Assembly: GCA_014695325.1 (NCBI GenBank) | Contig: JACJNZ010000077.1 | Span: 24,893-88,892 of the forward strand | From: Cyanobacteria bacterium FACHB-502 | Lineage (GTDB): Bacteria > Cyanobacteriota > Cyanobacteriia > Elainellales > Elainellaceae | Length of the DNA: 64,000 nt | Direction of reading: 5' to 3' | In this document: piece after piece, positions 38,835 to 48,700 of the stretch | Position numbering within the stretch: position 1 is the first letter of the stretch | How the letters are laid out: each line of letters opens with the position of its first letter | Position numbers and translations under genes: made by a program | The notes under the pieces: model-generated | What the model saw: the letters and a program-made list of their open reading frames with translations, nothing else | What the model was told of the DNA's origin: nothing | Databases searched by the model: none

Positions 38835-39080
38835 TTAGGGTAAATCTGTGGCTCCCATCAGATATCGATCGCACTCGCGGGCAACCCCTCGCCCTTCATT
38901 CATTGCCCAGACCACGAGACTTTGACCCCGCCGACAGTCGCCTGCGGCAAACACGCCCGGAATGCTAGTGGCATAGGAGCCATACTCCGCTTTCACATTG
39001 CTGCGCGGATCACGATCGAGTCCGAGGGCATCGAGGAGGGGCTGTTCGGGTCCGAGAAATCCCATTGCCAGCAGGACAAG
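38835..39080 (-). pseudogene. Truncated gltD 3'-end duplicate
   Basis: This 246-bp stretch repeats the last 82 codons of gltD (copy at 44217-44462) in the same orientation. By eye there are nine mismatches, seven of them in the first 19 bases. The frame ends ...YLMGATDLP, against YLMGTTDLP in the intact gene. Homology stops abruptly at 39080 (AGGACAAG), where a gyrB-like fragment begins. It has no start codon of its own and cannot make a functional subunit. Confidence 0.93.
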
Positions 39081-39217
39081 CGAGAAACGCCAAGTACGAG
39101 ATCCAGCGATTCAAGGGTTTGGGTGAAATGATACCGCAGCAGTTCCGGAATACCACGATAAACCCCCGACAGATCTGGACATTTAAGAGTTGTCCGAGCG
39201 CAGACGAGTTGAAATAG
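39081..39217 (+). pseudogene. GyrB-like C-terminal fragment
   Basis: Translation from about 39089 gives [19 protein letters not shown] then NTTINP, which matches the conserved region near the C-terminus of DNA gyrase subunit B (the RxKGLGEM...TTMNP block). The reading frame then diverges and stops with TAG at 39215-39217. No start, ATPase or TOPRIM domain is present, so this is a broken piece, joined directly to the gltD fragment. The parE gene is an alternative source. Confidence 0.65.
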
Positions 39218-39223
39218 TATAGG

Positions 39224-39252
39224 AGCAGCCACCCAGGGGATAGCTGCTTTTT
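39224..39252 (+). terminator. Intrinsic terminator after the gyrB fragment
   Basis: AGCAGC (39224) and GCTGCT (39243) form a 6-bp stem with a 13-nt loop, followed by a run of T. It lies seven bases after the fragment stop codon, so it may be the former terminator of the source gene. It would also shield the CHAT gene from upstream transcription. Confidence 0.5.
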
Positions 39253-39331
39253 CGGATTCAAGAGACGCGATCGTGGCGTCAACCCACTCTCAGCCCACCT
39301 CATTGGACGCCTTGCCTTCAGGAATTTCTAG

Positions 39332-40129
39332 ATGCCTCAATCCAACTCAGACCCTACCCAAAATACGTTTAATATATCCAACAGCTCCATCACCAATCTG
39401 GTTGGCTCTGGCTCAATTCAGTACAATGCGGCAACCCAAAAAGCTGAAGTTTCACCAGAATCAGAGAACGATAAGAAAGTAACTCTCTTCCTGGCAGCGC
39501 AACCGCTCACCACCGCACGATTAAGGCTGGATGAGGAAGTCCGGGAAATCGAAGAGGGATTGAAGCGATCGAAATACCGCGATCGATTTGAACTAATCCA
39601 GAAATGGGCGGTGCGTCCCAGAGACCTACAGCGAGCCATGCTGGAATGTAACCCCTCCATCGTCCACTTTTCTGGACATGGAATCGGTCGCCCAACTCAT
39701 ACCCCATCTGCTGATACTCAATTCCCAGACGCAGCGCGCAAATTCCAGCTCGTTGATCCACCCGTCAATCCAGCAGGAACCTTCGAGGAGGGAATCATTT
39801 TAGAAGATCAGGTTGGACAGCCAAAACTCATCAGCACAGAAGCCCTATCGACCCTGTTTGAGCTATTTGCCGATCGCGTTCAGTGCGTCGTCCTCAATGC
39901 CTGCTACTCAGAACGTCAGGCACAAGCGATCGCCCAACACATCCCCTATGTCATTGGTATGAATCAGGCGATCGGCGATCGGGCAGCGATCGAGTTTGCG
40001 ATCGGGTTTTATGATGCCTTGGGGGCAGGGGAGACGATCGAGCGGGCGTATCAATTAGGACAGGTTGCGATTCAGATGGAAGGAATCGCAGAGCATCTCA
40101 CTCCGGTATTGGTTCCAAAAAGCAATTAG
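39332..40129 (+). CDS. CHAT-domain (caspase-like) protein with N-terminal signalling tag
   Basis: The 265-residue protein has the CHAT fold (caspase-HetF-associated protease). His116 is in IVHFSGHGIG and Cys191 in CVVLNACYSE; these form the catalytic dyad. GMNQAIGDRAAIEFAIGFYD is the usual downstream helix. Residues 11-30 (NTFNISNSSITNLVGSGSIQ) form a short tag that recurs at the C-terminus of the pentapeptide protein three genes on. Its stop codon overlaps the stop codon of the convergent protease gene. Many CHAT proteins are effector proteases in conflict systems. The substrate is unknown. Confidence 0.9.
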   Translation: MPQSNSDPTQNTFNISNSSITNLVGSGSIQYNAATQKAEVSPESENDKKVTLFLAAQPLTTARLRLDEEVREIEEGLKRSKYRDRFELIQKWAVRPRDLQRAMLECNPSIVHFSGHGIGRPTHTPSADTQFPDAARKFQLVDPPVNPAGTFEEGIILEDQVGQPKLISTEALSTLFELFADRVQCVVLNACYSERQAQAIAQHIPYVIGMNQAIGDRAAIEFAIGFYDALGAGETIERAYQLGQVAIQMEGIAEHLTPVLVPKSN

Positions 40130-42177
40130 ACAACGGTTGGACTCAAGCTATTCGCCCAGATCACTACGCCATGCGCGATTCCAACCGCTAGCTGATCGAG
40201 ATACTGGTCATCAAAGAGATTGCGATCTTCTTCATTAGTTACATATCCAGCGTAGAGAACCAGCGACGGCATTGAAACATCTGCGCAGAATGCAATTCTT
40301 CTGACGGCAGTGTCGGGCTGCGCCCCCTGGCTAGGAAAATAGGACTGCTGCCCATTTGCTTTTTTGTCTACCAGCTCAGCAACTCTAAGGTACTCCTTCA
40401 AAACTAGCTCAGCATTGAGCTTACGCTCTGCCCGATTCCGAAAATAATAGACTTTTGCACCACGAACATTCTCTCGCACATCCTGAGCAAGTTGCTCATT
40501 GTCTGAAAAGACCTCAGTTTGAGGAGCGGCATCCAGGAGAATTTCAAGAGCAACGTGACCCGGCTGATAGTCTTTTTTATATTGCTGAAGCCACTCGATC
40601 GCTTTATTGCCATGACTTAATGTTTCGGCAGACTGTTGTTGAATATGAACAGCTTCTAAGCCATAATCATGCTGCTCGGATTCTAACTGAATCTGCTTTA
40701 CAATTTTACTGCCAAGCTTAAATAGAACATCGGCTTCAAACTGGGCTTCGTTTGTTAATCCAAAATCTCTCTTGCGTCCTGCTGAAATAAAAATTCTGCC
40801 TCTGCTTGGATTGTCAACATACCGATCCAGGAAGTCATGAAGTTTTGCATTAAGTTCTACATCGCTGGTCTTTTCCGCTTGTTTTCTCAAATCTTCTACA
40901 ATCCGGCAGACGCGAGTTCCCATATAGCCCACCACTTGACCCTCTTCTGCATCGATCAGAGCAGAGTGGTGGATGCCAACAAGCTGCCATTGAGAATTAA
41001 AGATAGGACTTCCCGAAGCTCCTGGTTCTGCATCGGTTTCGTATTGAATCCAGTTCTGGTAGATTGCCTGAACCTGATTGCCGTACACAACAATTTCTTT
41101 TCGATTGCCTTTGGGATGTTGAATAATGCTAACCGCTTGCCCCATGAATCCTTGAACCTGCAGTCTATCTTTAACCTGCGGCTCTAATGCCTCCTGAAAA
41201 GCTTTGTCGCTTCTCAAGGATCTAGCCCAGGCATTCTCACCAATAATTGGGGATATGACCCGGCTGGTAGGCATCTTAGACATTGCTTGCTCAAACAACT
41301 TCTTGACCTCCCGGAAGACGGCAGGCAGAAAATTGGTTCGTTTCAGACAAGGAATTGGAGGGATCGCAACTGCCTCATCCTCCTCCTTCAACAAACGAAG
41401 CCAGCCAAAGTTATCTCCAGCTTCCAGAAACGTTACCCGTACTTTTCTGCGCTCTTCTTTGTCCAGAGGAAGAATTTTGATGATGGCATAATCCAGGTCG
41501 TTGTCATTGGAAACATAGAACTTTGGATCAAGTTTGTAATCCACAAAATCCAGTTCACTTCCCTGGGAATCAATCTCATATTTGAACCGAGCAATAAAGT
41601 CGCCCGCGATCGAGGCAGTGGGCAGAACATGGTGATTGGTCAGGATATGGTTCTTGCCGACCAGAAACCCTGTACCCACTGCTAAAGGTTCACTTTTGAT
41701 ATATTCTGCAAGGCGTGTTTTCATATCATCAACTTTCTCTAAAGCTTCTGATACAAATTCATAGTCCTTCCAAAATTCTTTATAGTTCTTAATCTTTAGA
41801 AGATTGCTGAGTTCTCTAGTGCTGTAATTGTTCACTTGAATAGCGTCAAATATTTCGTGAACGCTAAAGTCTGTGTACTGCCTAAGTAGCAGGCAAACTG
41901 GAGCACCCGATCGAAGTCCTTTGCTCAAGAAAGAAAAGGGCAGAAAATCGGAAGAACCCAAAGTTTTACGCATCAAATCCTGTTCTTTCAGTGCATAATA
42001 TTTATTGACAAATTTAGCCAGTTCTCTTCCGGTAACGGGTTTTAAAGCTGACCCTGAGGGCGGCTTAATCTGTCCCGTTGGATAGTTACTTGTAACATAG
42101 TCTCGTATACTTTCGTCAAAGTACCTTGCTATAGCTCCTCCAACAATCACATTCTTCAAAAGAGAATACTGACTCAT
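40126..42177 (-). CDS. Trypsin-like serine protease fused to a degenerate amidase-like domain
   Basis: The 683-residue protein has three parts. Residues 1-160 are an unrecognised helical adaptor. Residues 165-430 are a trypsin-like protease with a complete triad: His183 (ILTNHHVL), Asp229 (NDLDYAII) and Ser388 (EPGASGSPIF). Residues 460-683 resemble an N-acetylmuramoyl-L-alanine amidase (IFISAGRKRD, HVALEILLDAAP, MPSLVLYAGYVTNEEDRNLF). At the zinc sites GHG reads GRK and SIHA reads EILL, so catalysis is doubtful. There is no signal peptide. It diverges from the pentapeptide gene by 42 bp and is AT-richer than the core genome. Confidence 0.85.
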   Translation of the reverse strand: MSQYSLLKNVIVGGAIARYFDESIRDYVTSNYPTGQIKPPSGSALKPVTGRELAKFVNKYYALKEQDLMRKTLGSSDFLPFSFLSKGLRSGAPVCLLLRQYTDFSVHEIFDAIQVNNYSTRELSNLLKIKNYKEFWKDYEFVSEALEKVDDMKTRLAEYIKSEPLAVGTGFLVGKNHILTNHHVLPTASIAGDFIARFKYEIDSQGSELDFVDYKLDPKFYVSNDNDLDYAIIKILPLDKEERRKVRVTFLEAGDNFGWLRLLKEEDEAVAIPPIPCLKRTNFLPAVFREVKKLFEQAMSKMPTSRVISPIIGENAWARSLRSDKAFQEALEPQVKDRLQVQGFMGQAVSIIQHPKGNRKEIVVYGNQVQAIYQNWIQYETDAEPGASGSPIFNSQWQLVGIHHSALIDAEEGQVVGYMGTRVCRIVEDLRKQAEKTSDVELNAKLHDFLDRYVDNPSRGRIFISAGRKRDFGLTNEAQFEADVLFKLGSKIVKQIQLESEQHDYGLEAVHIQQQSAETLSHGNKAIEWLQQYKKDYQPGHVALEILLDAAPQTEVFSDNEQLAQDVRENVRGAKVYYFRNRAERKLNAELVLKEYLRVAELVDKKANGQQSYFPSQGAQPDTAVRRIAFCADVSMPSLVLYAGYVTNEEDRNLFDDQYLDQLAVGIAHGVVIWANSLSPTVV

Positions 42178-42219
42178 TACCTTCTCCTAGTAAATTAATA
42201 AAAAAGTTGACAAAGACTG
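42178..42219. promoter_or_regulatory. Compact divergent promoter region
   Basis: Only 42 AT-rich bases separate the start codons of the protease and pentapeptide genes. TTGACA (42207-42212) faces the pentapeptide gene and TAATAAAAAA-type sequence lies beside it. One shared control region would co-regulate both genes. Confidence 0.4.
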
Positions 42220-44121
42220 ATGATAACAAGGCGATCGATCTACGGCAAAAAGTTTTCACAGCAATCCTTGCCGTCAGATCTGCGCGGCGTTGTCTGCGGT
42301 CAGCCTTCTGTTTTATATGGATCAACCTACCTGATACTTCTTAGTTCAATCTTTCTTTCTGGATTCTTTTCAGGGTTGTTCGGAGCTTATGGCGGTCGCA
42401 TCGCTTTCACTGATCCTCCAGCGCTCTCAATTACCCTGCTCATTGTTCTACTGACGGTCTCTTTCGCCTGGATCTGGAACTGTGTTTATTGTGGATTTGC
42501 AACTTCCCTGGGGAGATCTTTTCTGATTGCGATCGTCCTTACTGTGCTAGCCGCAGTTGCTCTAAAGAGTTCCATTTTCATTGGACTTTCTCTCCTATTC
42601 AATTTTCTTGCTCTTGGCAGCATCTCACTTGCTCTCTTAAGCTGTGTCTTTGCGCTATTTCTAATTAGCAGTTTATCCAGAAAACAAACTGCTTTTTCAA
42701 AAAGAATTATTGCTGTTGCTGTAGTTTCCATTTCAACTTTTATTGCTTACCAAGTCGGTCAGGACTTTCCGGGAAAATCGTCCTTTTCACAAGACTACTT
42801 TATTCCTATCAAGCTGCTGTTAGGATTTGTAGCGGGAATGCTTGTGGTGGCAGCAGGATTATCAGTTGCTCAACTCGAAGGAAAGGCAGCTCAAAACTTC
42901 AGATTCCTTCGACTCTGGACGATCGCTCTTGCAGCCTGCGGTGGAACTTCGTTTTACGATCTCGACGTAAGCAACGTAGACTTTTCGGGCGCAAATCTTG
43001 CCAATTCAGATTTTAGAGTTCGTTCTCTGCACCGATCGATCCTCAAGGGTGTTACCGGGCTGGAACTCGCTAGGGTGGATAGCCGCTACCTTGATCTAGG
43101 AAATACCAAGGTTCAGAAACTTCTGACTCAGGGAATCAGCTGTGACCGAAACTTTAGCTCGATTAATCTTCGGGGCGCTTATATACCTCCAAAAACCGAT
43201 TTGCGCGACTTCGATTTTACCTGTGCAAATTTAACGGGTGCTAATTTGAGTAAAACGGATTTAAGAGATAGCTGTTTGACTCAGGTTCAGGCAACGGCAG
43301 CAGCCTTTAACTCTGCCGATTTACGAAACAGTGTCCTTGTCGATGCCAATTGTACGGAAGCGGATTTTCGAGGCGCAGATTTACGAGGGAGCATTCTGGT
43401 TCGTGCCCAAGTTGCGCGGGCAGACTTTACGGGGGCAGACATGACCGGCGTTTGTATTGAGGATTGGAGCGTGAGCAGCAAGACCTGTTTTACAAATGTC
43501 CGATGCGATTATATTTTTCGTAAATATCAGGACGGAGAGCCGATCGATCGCTATCCCGCCGATCGCTACTTTGAACCGGGGGAGTTTGCCGCACTGTATG
43601 CAGAACCAGAAGATGTAGTGGAGCTAGTGTTCAAAGGCGAATTTAATATTGCTGCGCTTAGCCTTGCACTCTACAAATTACAGACCGATGCACCAGAGCT
43701 AAATCTAGAGCTGAGAGGCATTGAACAGCGCGAGGATTTGTGGGTTGCAAAAATTAGAAGCACAAATGATTCGCTCAATGAACGCCTGATTGAGGAACGA
43801 CTCGCTTTAATTTATAAGAACACTGATAACGGGAACGTCAGACAAGAAACGATTCAATACTCGATTTACCGCGAATACGAAGAAACAAAACGAAGGCTGG
43901 CAGAAAGTGAGCAATTGATTAGCCAACTTGCTACGGCTACTGGCAGTCAGGCGATCGCCTTAAAGGAACTGAGCCATCGATCGGCTGGCAACACTTTTAA
44001 TATCACAGACAGTAATGTTGGCAATATCGTGGGTACGGGAACCGCTCAACAGTTCCACGCTGCCGATCAAGATTCTGCCAGCGATCGTCCGTCAAGCTAT
44101 CAGCACGAAAACAAAAGCTAG
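42220..44121 (+). CDS. Membrane-anchored pentapeptide-repeat protein with C-terminal signalling tag
   Basis: The 633-residue protein has about six hydrophobic helices in residues 35-250. A right-handed pentapeptide helix follows (about 255-420; ANLTGANLSKTDLRDS, ADFRGADLRGSILVRA, ADFTGADMTGV). Next come a linker (GEPIDRYPADRYFEPGEFA), an alpha/beta segment and a short coiled coil (EYEETKRRLAESEQLISQL). Residues 591-610 (NTFNITDSNVGNIVGTGTAQ) match the N-terminal tag of the CHAT protein. I infer a membrane platform that recruits the CHAT protein through matching tags. Confidence 0.88.
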   Translation: MITRRSIYGKKFSQQSLPSDLRGVVCGQPSVLYGSTYLILLSSIFLSGFFSGLFGAYGGRIAFTDPPALSITLLIVLLTVSFAWIWNCVYCGFATSLGRSFLIAIVLTVLAAVALKSSIFIGLSLLFNFLALGSISLALLSCVFALFLISSLSRKQTAFSKRIIAVAVVSISTFIAYQVGQDFPGKSSFSQDYFIPIKLLLGFVAGMLVVAAGLSVAQLEGKAAQNFRFLRLWTIALAACGGTSFYDLDVSNVDFSGANLANSDFRVRSLHRSILKGVTGLELARVDSRYLDLGNTKVQKLLTQGISCDRNFSSINLRGAYIPPKTDLRDFDFTCANLTGANLSKTDLRDSCLTQVQATAAAFNSADLRNSVLVDANCTEADFRGADLRGSILVRAQVARADFTGADMTGVCIEDWSVSSKTCFTNVRCDYIFRKYQDGEPIDRYPADRYFEPGEFAALYAEPEDVVELVFKGEFNIAALSLALYKLQTDAPELNLELRGIEQREDLWVAKIRSTNDSLNERLIEERLALIYKNTDNGNVRQETIQYSIYREYEETKRRLAESEQLISQLATATGSQAIALKELSHRSAGNTFNITDSNVGNIVGTGTAQQFHAADQDSASDRPSSYQHENKS

Positions 44122-44216
44122 GTCAGTGTCTGCGGCTCGAACTGGGCAGGTGAGGGAACACCCACCCCACAAAAAGCACTCCTGATCAGGAATTACAGGT
44201 TATTGAATTCACAAAC

Positions 44217-44462
44217 CTAAGGCAAATCAGTCGTGCCCATCAGATATCGATCGCACTCGCGGGCAACCCCTCGCCCTTCATTCATTGCCCAGACCACGAG
44301 ACTTTGACCCCGCCGACAGTCGCCTGCGGCAAACACGCCCGGAATGCTAGTGGCATAGGAGCCATACTCCGCTTTCACATTGCTGCGTGGATCGCGATCG
44401 AGTCCGAGGGCATCGAGGAGGGGCTGTTCGGGTCCGAGAAATCCCATTGCCAGCAGGACAAG
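44217..44462. repeat. Right copy of the 246-bp gltD direct repeat
   Basis: This is the 3' end of the intact gltD gene; the left copy is at 38835-39080. The two direct repeats bracket 5.1 kb containing the gyrB fragment and the CHAT-protease-pentapeptide cassette. Recombination between them would delete the cassette. Confidence 0.93.
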
Positions 44463-45701
44463 CTGAGCAGGAATGACCTGCTCTGTACCGGGAATCTGTT
44501 TCGGGATGAATTGCCCTTTCTCGTTCCGCTCCCACTGCACATCAACCACATGAACAGCTTTGACATTGCCATCGGCATCACCTTCAAAGTGGGTCGCAGT
44601 TGTCAGGTAAGCGCGAGGATCGTGACCATACAGTGCGGCGGCTTCTTCCTGTCCGTAGTCCATTTTGTAGACTTTGGGCCATTCGGGCCAAGGGTTGTCT
44701 GCTGCTCGCTCAGAGGGCGGTTTGGGCATGATTTCGAGCTGGACGACCTGGGTGCAGCCGTGCCGAATCGAAGTGCCGACACAGTCGGTTCCGGTGTCTC
44801 CGCCGCCGATGATCACCACGTCTTTGCCTGCCGCTGAGATGAACGAGTCTCCGGGCTGGCGATCGAGCACCGCTTTGGTGTTGTCCGTCAGGAATTCCAT
44901 TGCGAAGTGAATCCCCTTGAGCGGACGACCTTCGATCGGCAAATCACGCGGCTTGGTTGCGCCCGTGCAAAGAACCACCGCATCGTATTCCTTCAGCAGC
45001 GTTTCCGCAGGGATGTCTTTTCCAACTTCCGTATTGCAGATAAACTTCACGCCTTCCTGCTCCAGGATTCCCAGGCGGCGCAGCACGACCTGTTCTTTGT
45101 CCAGCTTCATGTTGGGGATGCCGTACATCAGCAGTCCACCGGGACGATCGGCTCTTTCATAAACCGTAATCCAGTGACCCGCCCGGTTGAGCTGCGCGGC
45201 AGCCGCCAGTCCAGCCGGACCTGATCCGATAATCGCGACATTTTTGCCCGTCCGTTTCGGGGGGGGATCTGCGGTAATCCAGCCATTCTCCCAGCCTTTT
45301 TCGACGATCGAGTATTCAATGTTCTTGATCGTCACCGGAGGGTTATGAATACCCAGGACGCAGGAACCTTCGCAGGGAGCAGGACAGACGCGCCCGGTAA
45401 ATTCGGGGAAGTTGTTGGTTTTGTGCAGACGATCGAGGGCTTCCTGCCACAAACCGCGATACACCAGATCATTCCATTCGGGAATCAGGTTATTAATCGG
45501 GCAACCGCTCGCCATGCCGCTAATCATGGTTCCGGTATGGCAGAAAGGCGTGCCGCAGTCCATGCAGCGTGCCCCTTGCGTGCGGAGTCGGTCTTCCGGC
45601 ATGGGCAGGTGGAACTCATCCCAGTTCCGAATCCGGTTTAGAGGTTCCAGTTCTGAAGGCAATTCGCGCAGATATTCAATAAAGCCAGTTGGTTTTCCCA
45701 T
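44217..45701 (-). CDS. gltD: Glutamate synthase [NADPH] small subunit
   Basis: The 494-residue subunit supplies electrons from NAD(P)H to the large subunit. Cysteine clusters for the 4Fe-4S centres are near the N-terminus ([28 protein letters not shown]). The FAD motif is [18 protein letters not shown] and the NADPH motif is [13 protein letters not shown]. The gene starts three bases after the gltB stop codon. Its last 246 bp are duplicated 5.4 kb away. Confidence 0.97.
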   Translation of the reverse strand: MGKPTGFIEYLRELPSELEPLNRIRNWDEFHLPMPEDRLRTQGARCMDCGTPFCHTGTMISGMASGCPINNLIPEWNDLVYRGLWQEALDRLHKTNNFPEFTGRVCPAPCEGSCVLGIHNPPVTIKNIEYSIVEKGWENGWITADPPPKRTGKNVAIIGSGPAGLAAAAQLNRAGHWITVYERADRPGGLLMYGIPNMKLDKEQVVLRRLGILEQEGVKFICNTEVGKDIPAETLLKEYDAVVLCTGATKPRDLPIEGRPLKGIHFAMEFLTDNTKAVLDRQPGDSFISAAGKDVVIIGGGDTGTDCVGTSIRHGCTQVVQLEIMPKPPSERAADNPWPEWPKVYKMDYGQEEAAALYGHDPRAYLTTATHFEGDADGNVKAVHVVDVQWERNEKGQFIPKQIPGTEQVIPAQLVLLAMGFLGPEQPLLDALGLDRDPRSNVKAEYGSYATSIPGVFAAGDCRRGQSLVVWAMNEGRGVARECDRYLMGTTDLP

Positions 45702-45704
45702 GTC

Positions 45705-48700
45705 TCAACTTCCTCCAATTCGGGCAACATCACGAGCATTTTCTTCAAAGGCAGCGGTCAGAGCATCATCCCCACTGAGTCCGGCAGAGATCGCATTCTT
45801 AATTGCCTGCAATACGCGCTTGTAGTCTCTGGGCATGACTTTGACAAATTTGGGCAGTATCGCCTCCCAGTGTTCAAGCACCTGTTTGGCTTTTTCGCTT
45901 CCGGTATAGGCAGCGTGGTTTTGAATGATCTGCCGCAGTTCGGCAATTTCTTCGGGGTCGTTCAGAGTTTCGAGATCGACCATTTGGTTGTTGCAGCGAT
46001 TGGCAAAATCACCGGACTCGTTGAGGATGTAGGCAACGCCGCCGCTCATCCCTGCTGCAAAGTTGCGTCCCGTTGTTCCCAGAACCACGACTTTACCGCC
46101 CGTCATATATTCGCAGCCGTGGTCGCCCACCGCTTCCACCACGGCAGTGACCCCAGAGTTACGGACGCAAAAGCGTTCTCCGGCAATACCGCGAATGTAC
46201 ATTTCGCCAGAAGTCGCACCATACAGGGCAACGTTACCGACGATGATGTTTTCTTCTGCCACAAAGGTCGAGTTCCTGGGCGGATACAGGATAATCTTGC
46301 CGCCGCTCAACCCTTTCCCAAAGTAATCATTCGCATCGCCTTCCAGTTCCAGCGTCACCCCTTTTGGCACAAATGCCCCAAAGCTTTGTCCGGCACTTCC
46401 CTGGAAGTGTAAATGAACGGTATCTTCCGGTAATCCCTGCCAGTGACGTTTGGTGATTTCGTTGCCGAGAATCGTGCCAACTGCGCGGTTGATATTCTTA
46501 ATCGGCAAGGTGGCTTTGACGGGTTCACCATTTTCGATCGCCCCTTTACAGAGATCTAGCAGCACCGTCATATCCAGAGATTTCTCCAGACCATGATCCT
46601 GAGCGATCTGACAATATCTCCCAATTTCATCACCAGCTTCTGGCTGATACAGAATCTTGGAAATATCTAAACCTTTCGCTTTCCAGTGATCGATCGCCTG
46701 CTTCGCTTCCAGTACCTCCGTTCGTCCGACCATCTCGTCTAGCGTGCGGAAGCCGAGTTCTGCCATCAGTTCGCGAGTTTCCTGCGCGATAAACTTCATG
46801 AAGTTCACCGTATGTTCAGGATCGCCCACAAAGTTTTTCCGCAGCTGCGGATCTTGGGTCGCCACGCCTACCGGACAGGTGTTCAAGTGGCAAACCCGCA
46901 TCATGATGCAGCCGAGCGTCACCAGGGGAGCCGTGGCAAAGCCAAACTCTTCTGCGCCCAGCAGAGCCGCAATCACCACATCGCGTCCGGTCTTCATTTG
47001 TCCGTCGGTTTCGACCACGATGCGCGATCGCAGATTGTTCAGCACCAGCGTTTGATGCGTTTCTGCAAGTCCCAATTCCCACGGCAACCCGGCGTGTTTG
47101 ATCGAAGTTTGGGGCGAGGCTCCCGTGCCGCCATCAAATCCAGAAATCAGCACGACATCGGCATGAGCTTTGGAAACTCCGGCAGCGATCGTCCCGACTC
47201 CCACTTCAGACACCAGCTTGACGCTGATCCGGGCATTGCGATTGGCGTTCTTCAGATCGTGAATCAGTTCCGCCAAGTCTTCGATCGAATAAATGTCGTG
47301 GTGCGGCGGCGGCGAAATTAAACCTACGCCCGGAGTCGAGTGACGCACTTTGGCGATCCAGGGATAGACTTTGCGACCGGGCAACTGTCCACCTTCACCG
47401 GGTTTTGCCCCCTGTGCCATCTTGATTTGGATCTCTTTCGCCTGCGAGAGATAGAGACTTGTCACGCCAAATCGTCCTGAGGCAACCTGCTTGATCGCGC
47501 TATTTTTTGAATCGCCGCGATCGTTCGTCCAGGTATATCTTTCGGGATCTTCGCCGCCCTCCCCCGTATTCGATTTACCGCCGATCCGGTTCATCGCGAT
47601 CGCTAACGCCTCATGGGCTTCTTTGGAGATCGAGCCGTAGCTCATTGCTCCCGTTTTGAAGCGAGTCATGATTGATTCGATCGGTTCCACTTCTTCGATC
47701 GGGATCGCTTGGCGGGGTTTAAAGTCGAGCAGACCACGCAGCGTGAAATGCTTCTGGTTTTGCTCGTTCACCAGTCGGGCGTAGGTTTTGTACTGGTCGT
47801 AGCTGCCCGTGCGAACCGATTTTTGTAATGCGTGAATCGTTTCTGGGCTAAACAGGTGTGCCTCGCCCTCTTTCCGCCACTGGTACTCGCCGCCCACATC
47901 CAGCGTGTGACCGTTGACTTCCCGTTCGGGAAACGCATGACTATGACGCGATACTGCTTCTTTGGCAATGACCTCTAGATCAGCCCCTTCAATGCGAGAA
48001 GCCGTCCAGGTAAAGTAGCGATCGATCACAGTCTGATTCAAGCCGATCGCCTCAAAGATTTGCGCGCCCCGGTAGCTTTGCAGCGTCGAGATTCCAATTT
48101 TGGAAGCCACTTTGACCACGCCTTTTGTTGCGGCTTTGATGTAGTTCTTACAGGCGGTTTTGTAGTCTACGCCCACCAGCAAGCCCTGATCAATCATGTT
48201 TGCGATCGTCTCAAACGCCAGATAGGGATTAATTCCGCCGCAGCCGTAGCCAATCAGCGTCGCATAGTGATGCACTTCGCGCGGTTCGCCCGACTCCAGG
48301 ACAATTCCCACTCGCGTCCGGGTTCCCTGGCGGATCAGATGGTGATGCAGTCCGGCAACTGCCAGCAGGGCAGGAATGGAAGCCTGCTTTGCATTCACTC
48401 CCCGATCGCTCAGGATTAAGATATTTACGCCATTCGCAATCGCTTGATCTGCCTGTTCACAGATAGATTCGATCGCCTGTTCTAATCCCTGTACACCGTT
48501 CTTTGGATCAAACAGTGACGGAATCATCACCGACTTAAAGCCGTCCGCGTTCAATCCCTTGAGTTTCGCCAAGTCTTCATTGCTAAGAATCGGCGTTTTC
48601 AGTTTGATTAAATGACAGCTTTCCGGCACTGGCTCCAGCAAATTGCGCTCCGATCCGATCGTCGTATCCGCAGACGTAATAATCTCTTCGCGAATCGAGT

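Noticed and set aside
38835..39065. A functional short GltD-like protein
   Set aside because: It is the duplicated 3' end of gltD lacking FAD, NADPH and Fe-S parts and any ribosome site.
41287..41685. 132-codon frame antisense to the trypsin-like protease
   Set aside because: It is fully inside the protease gene, whose catalytic motifs are clear on the other strand.
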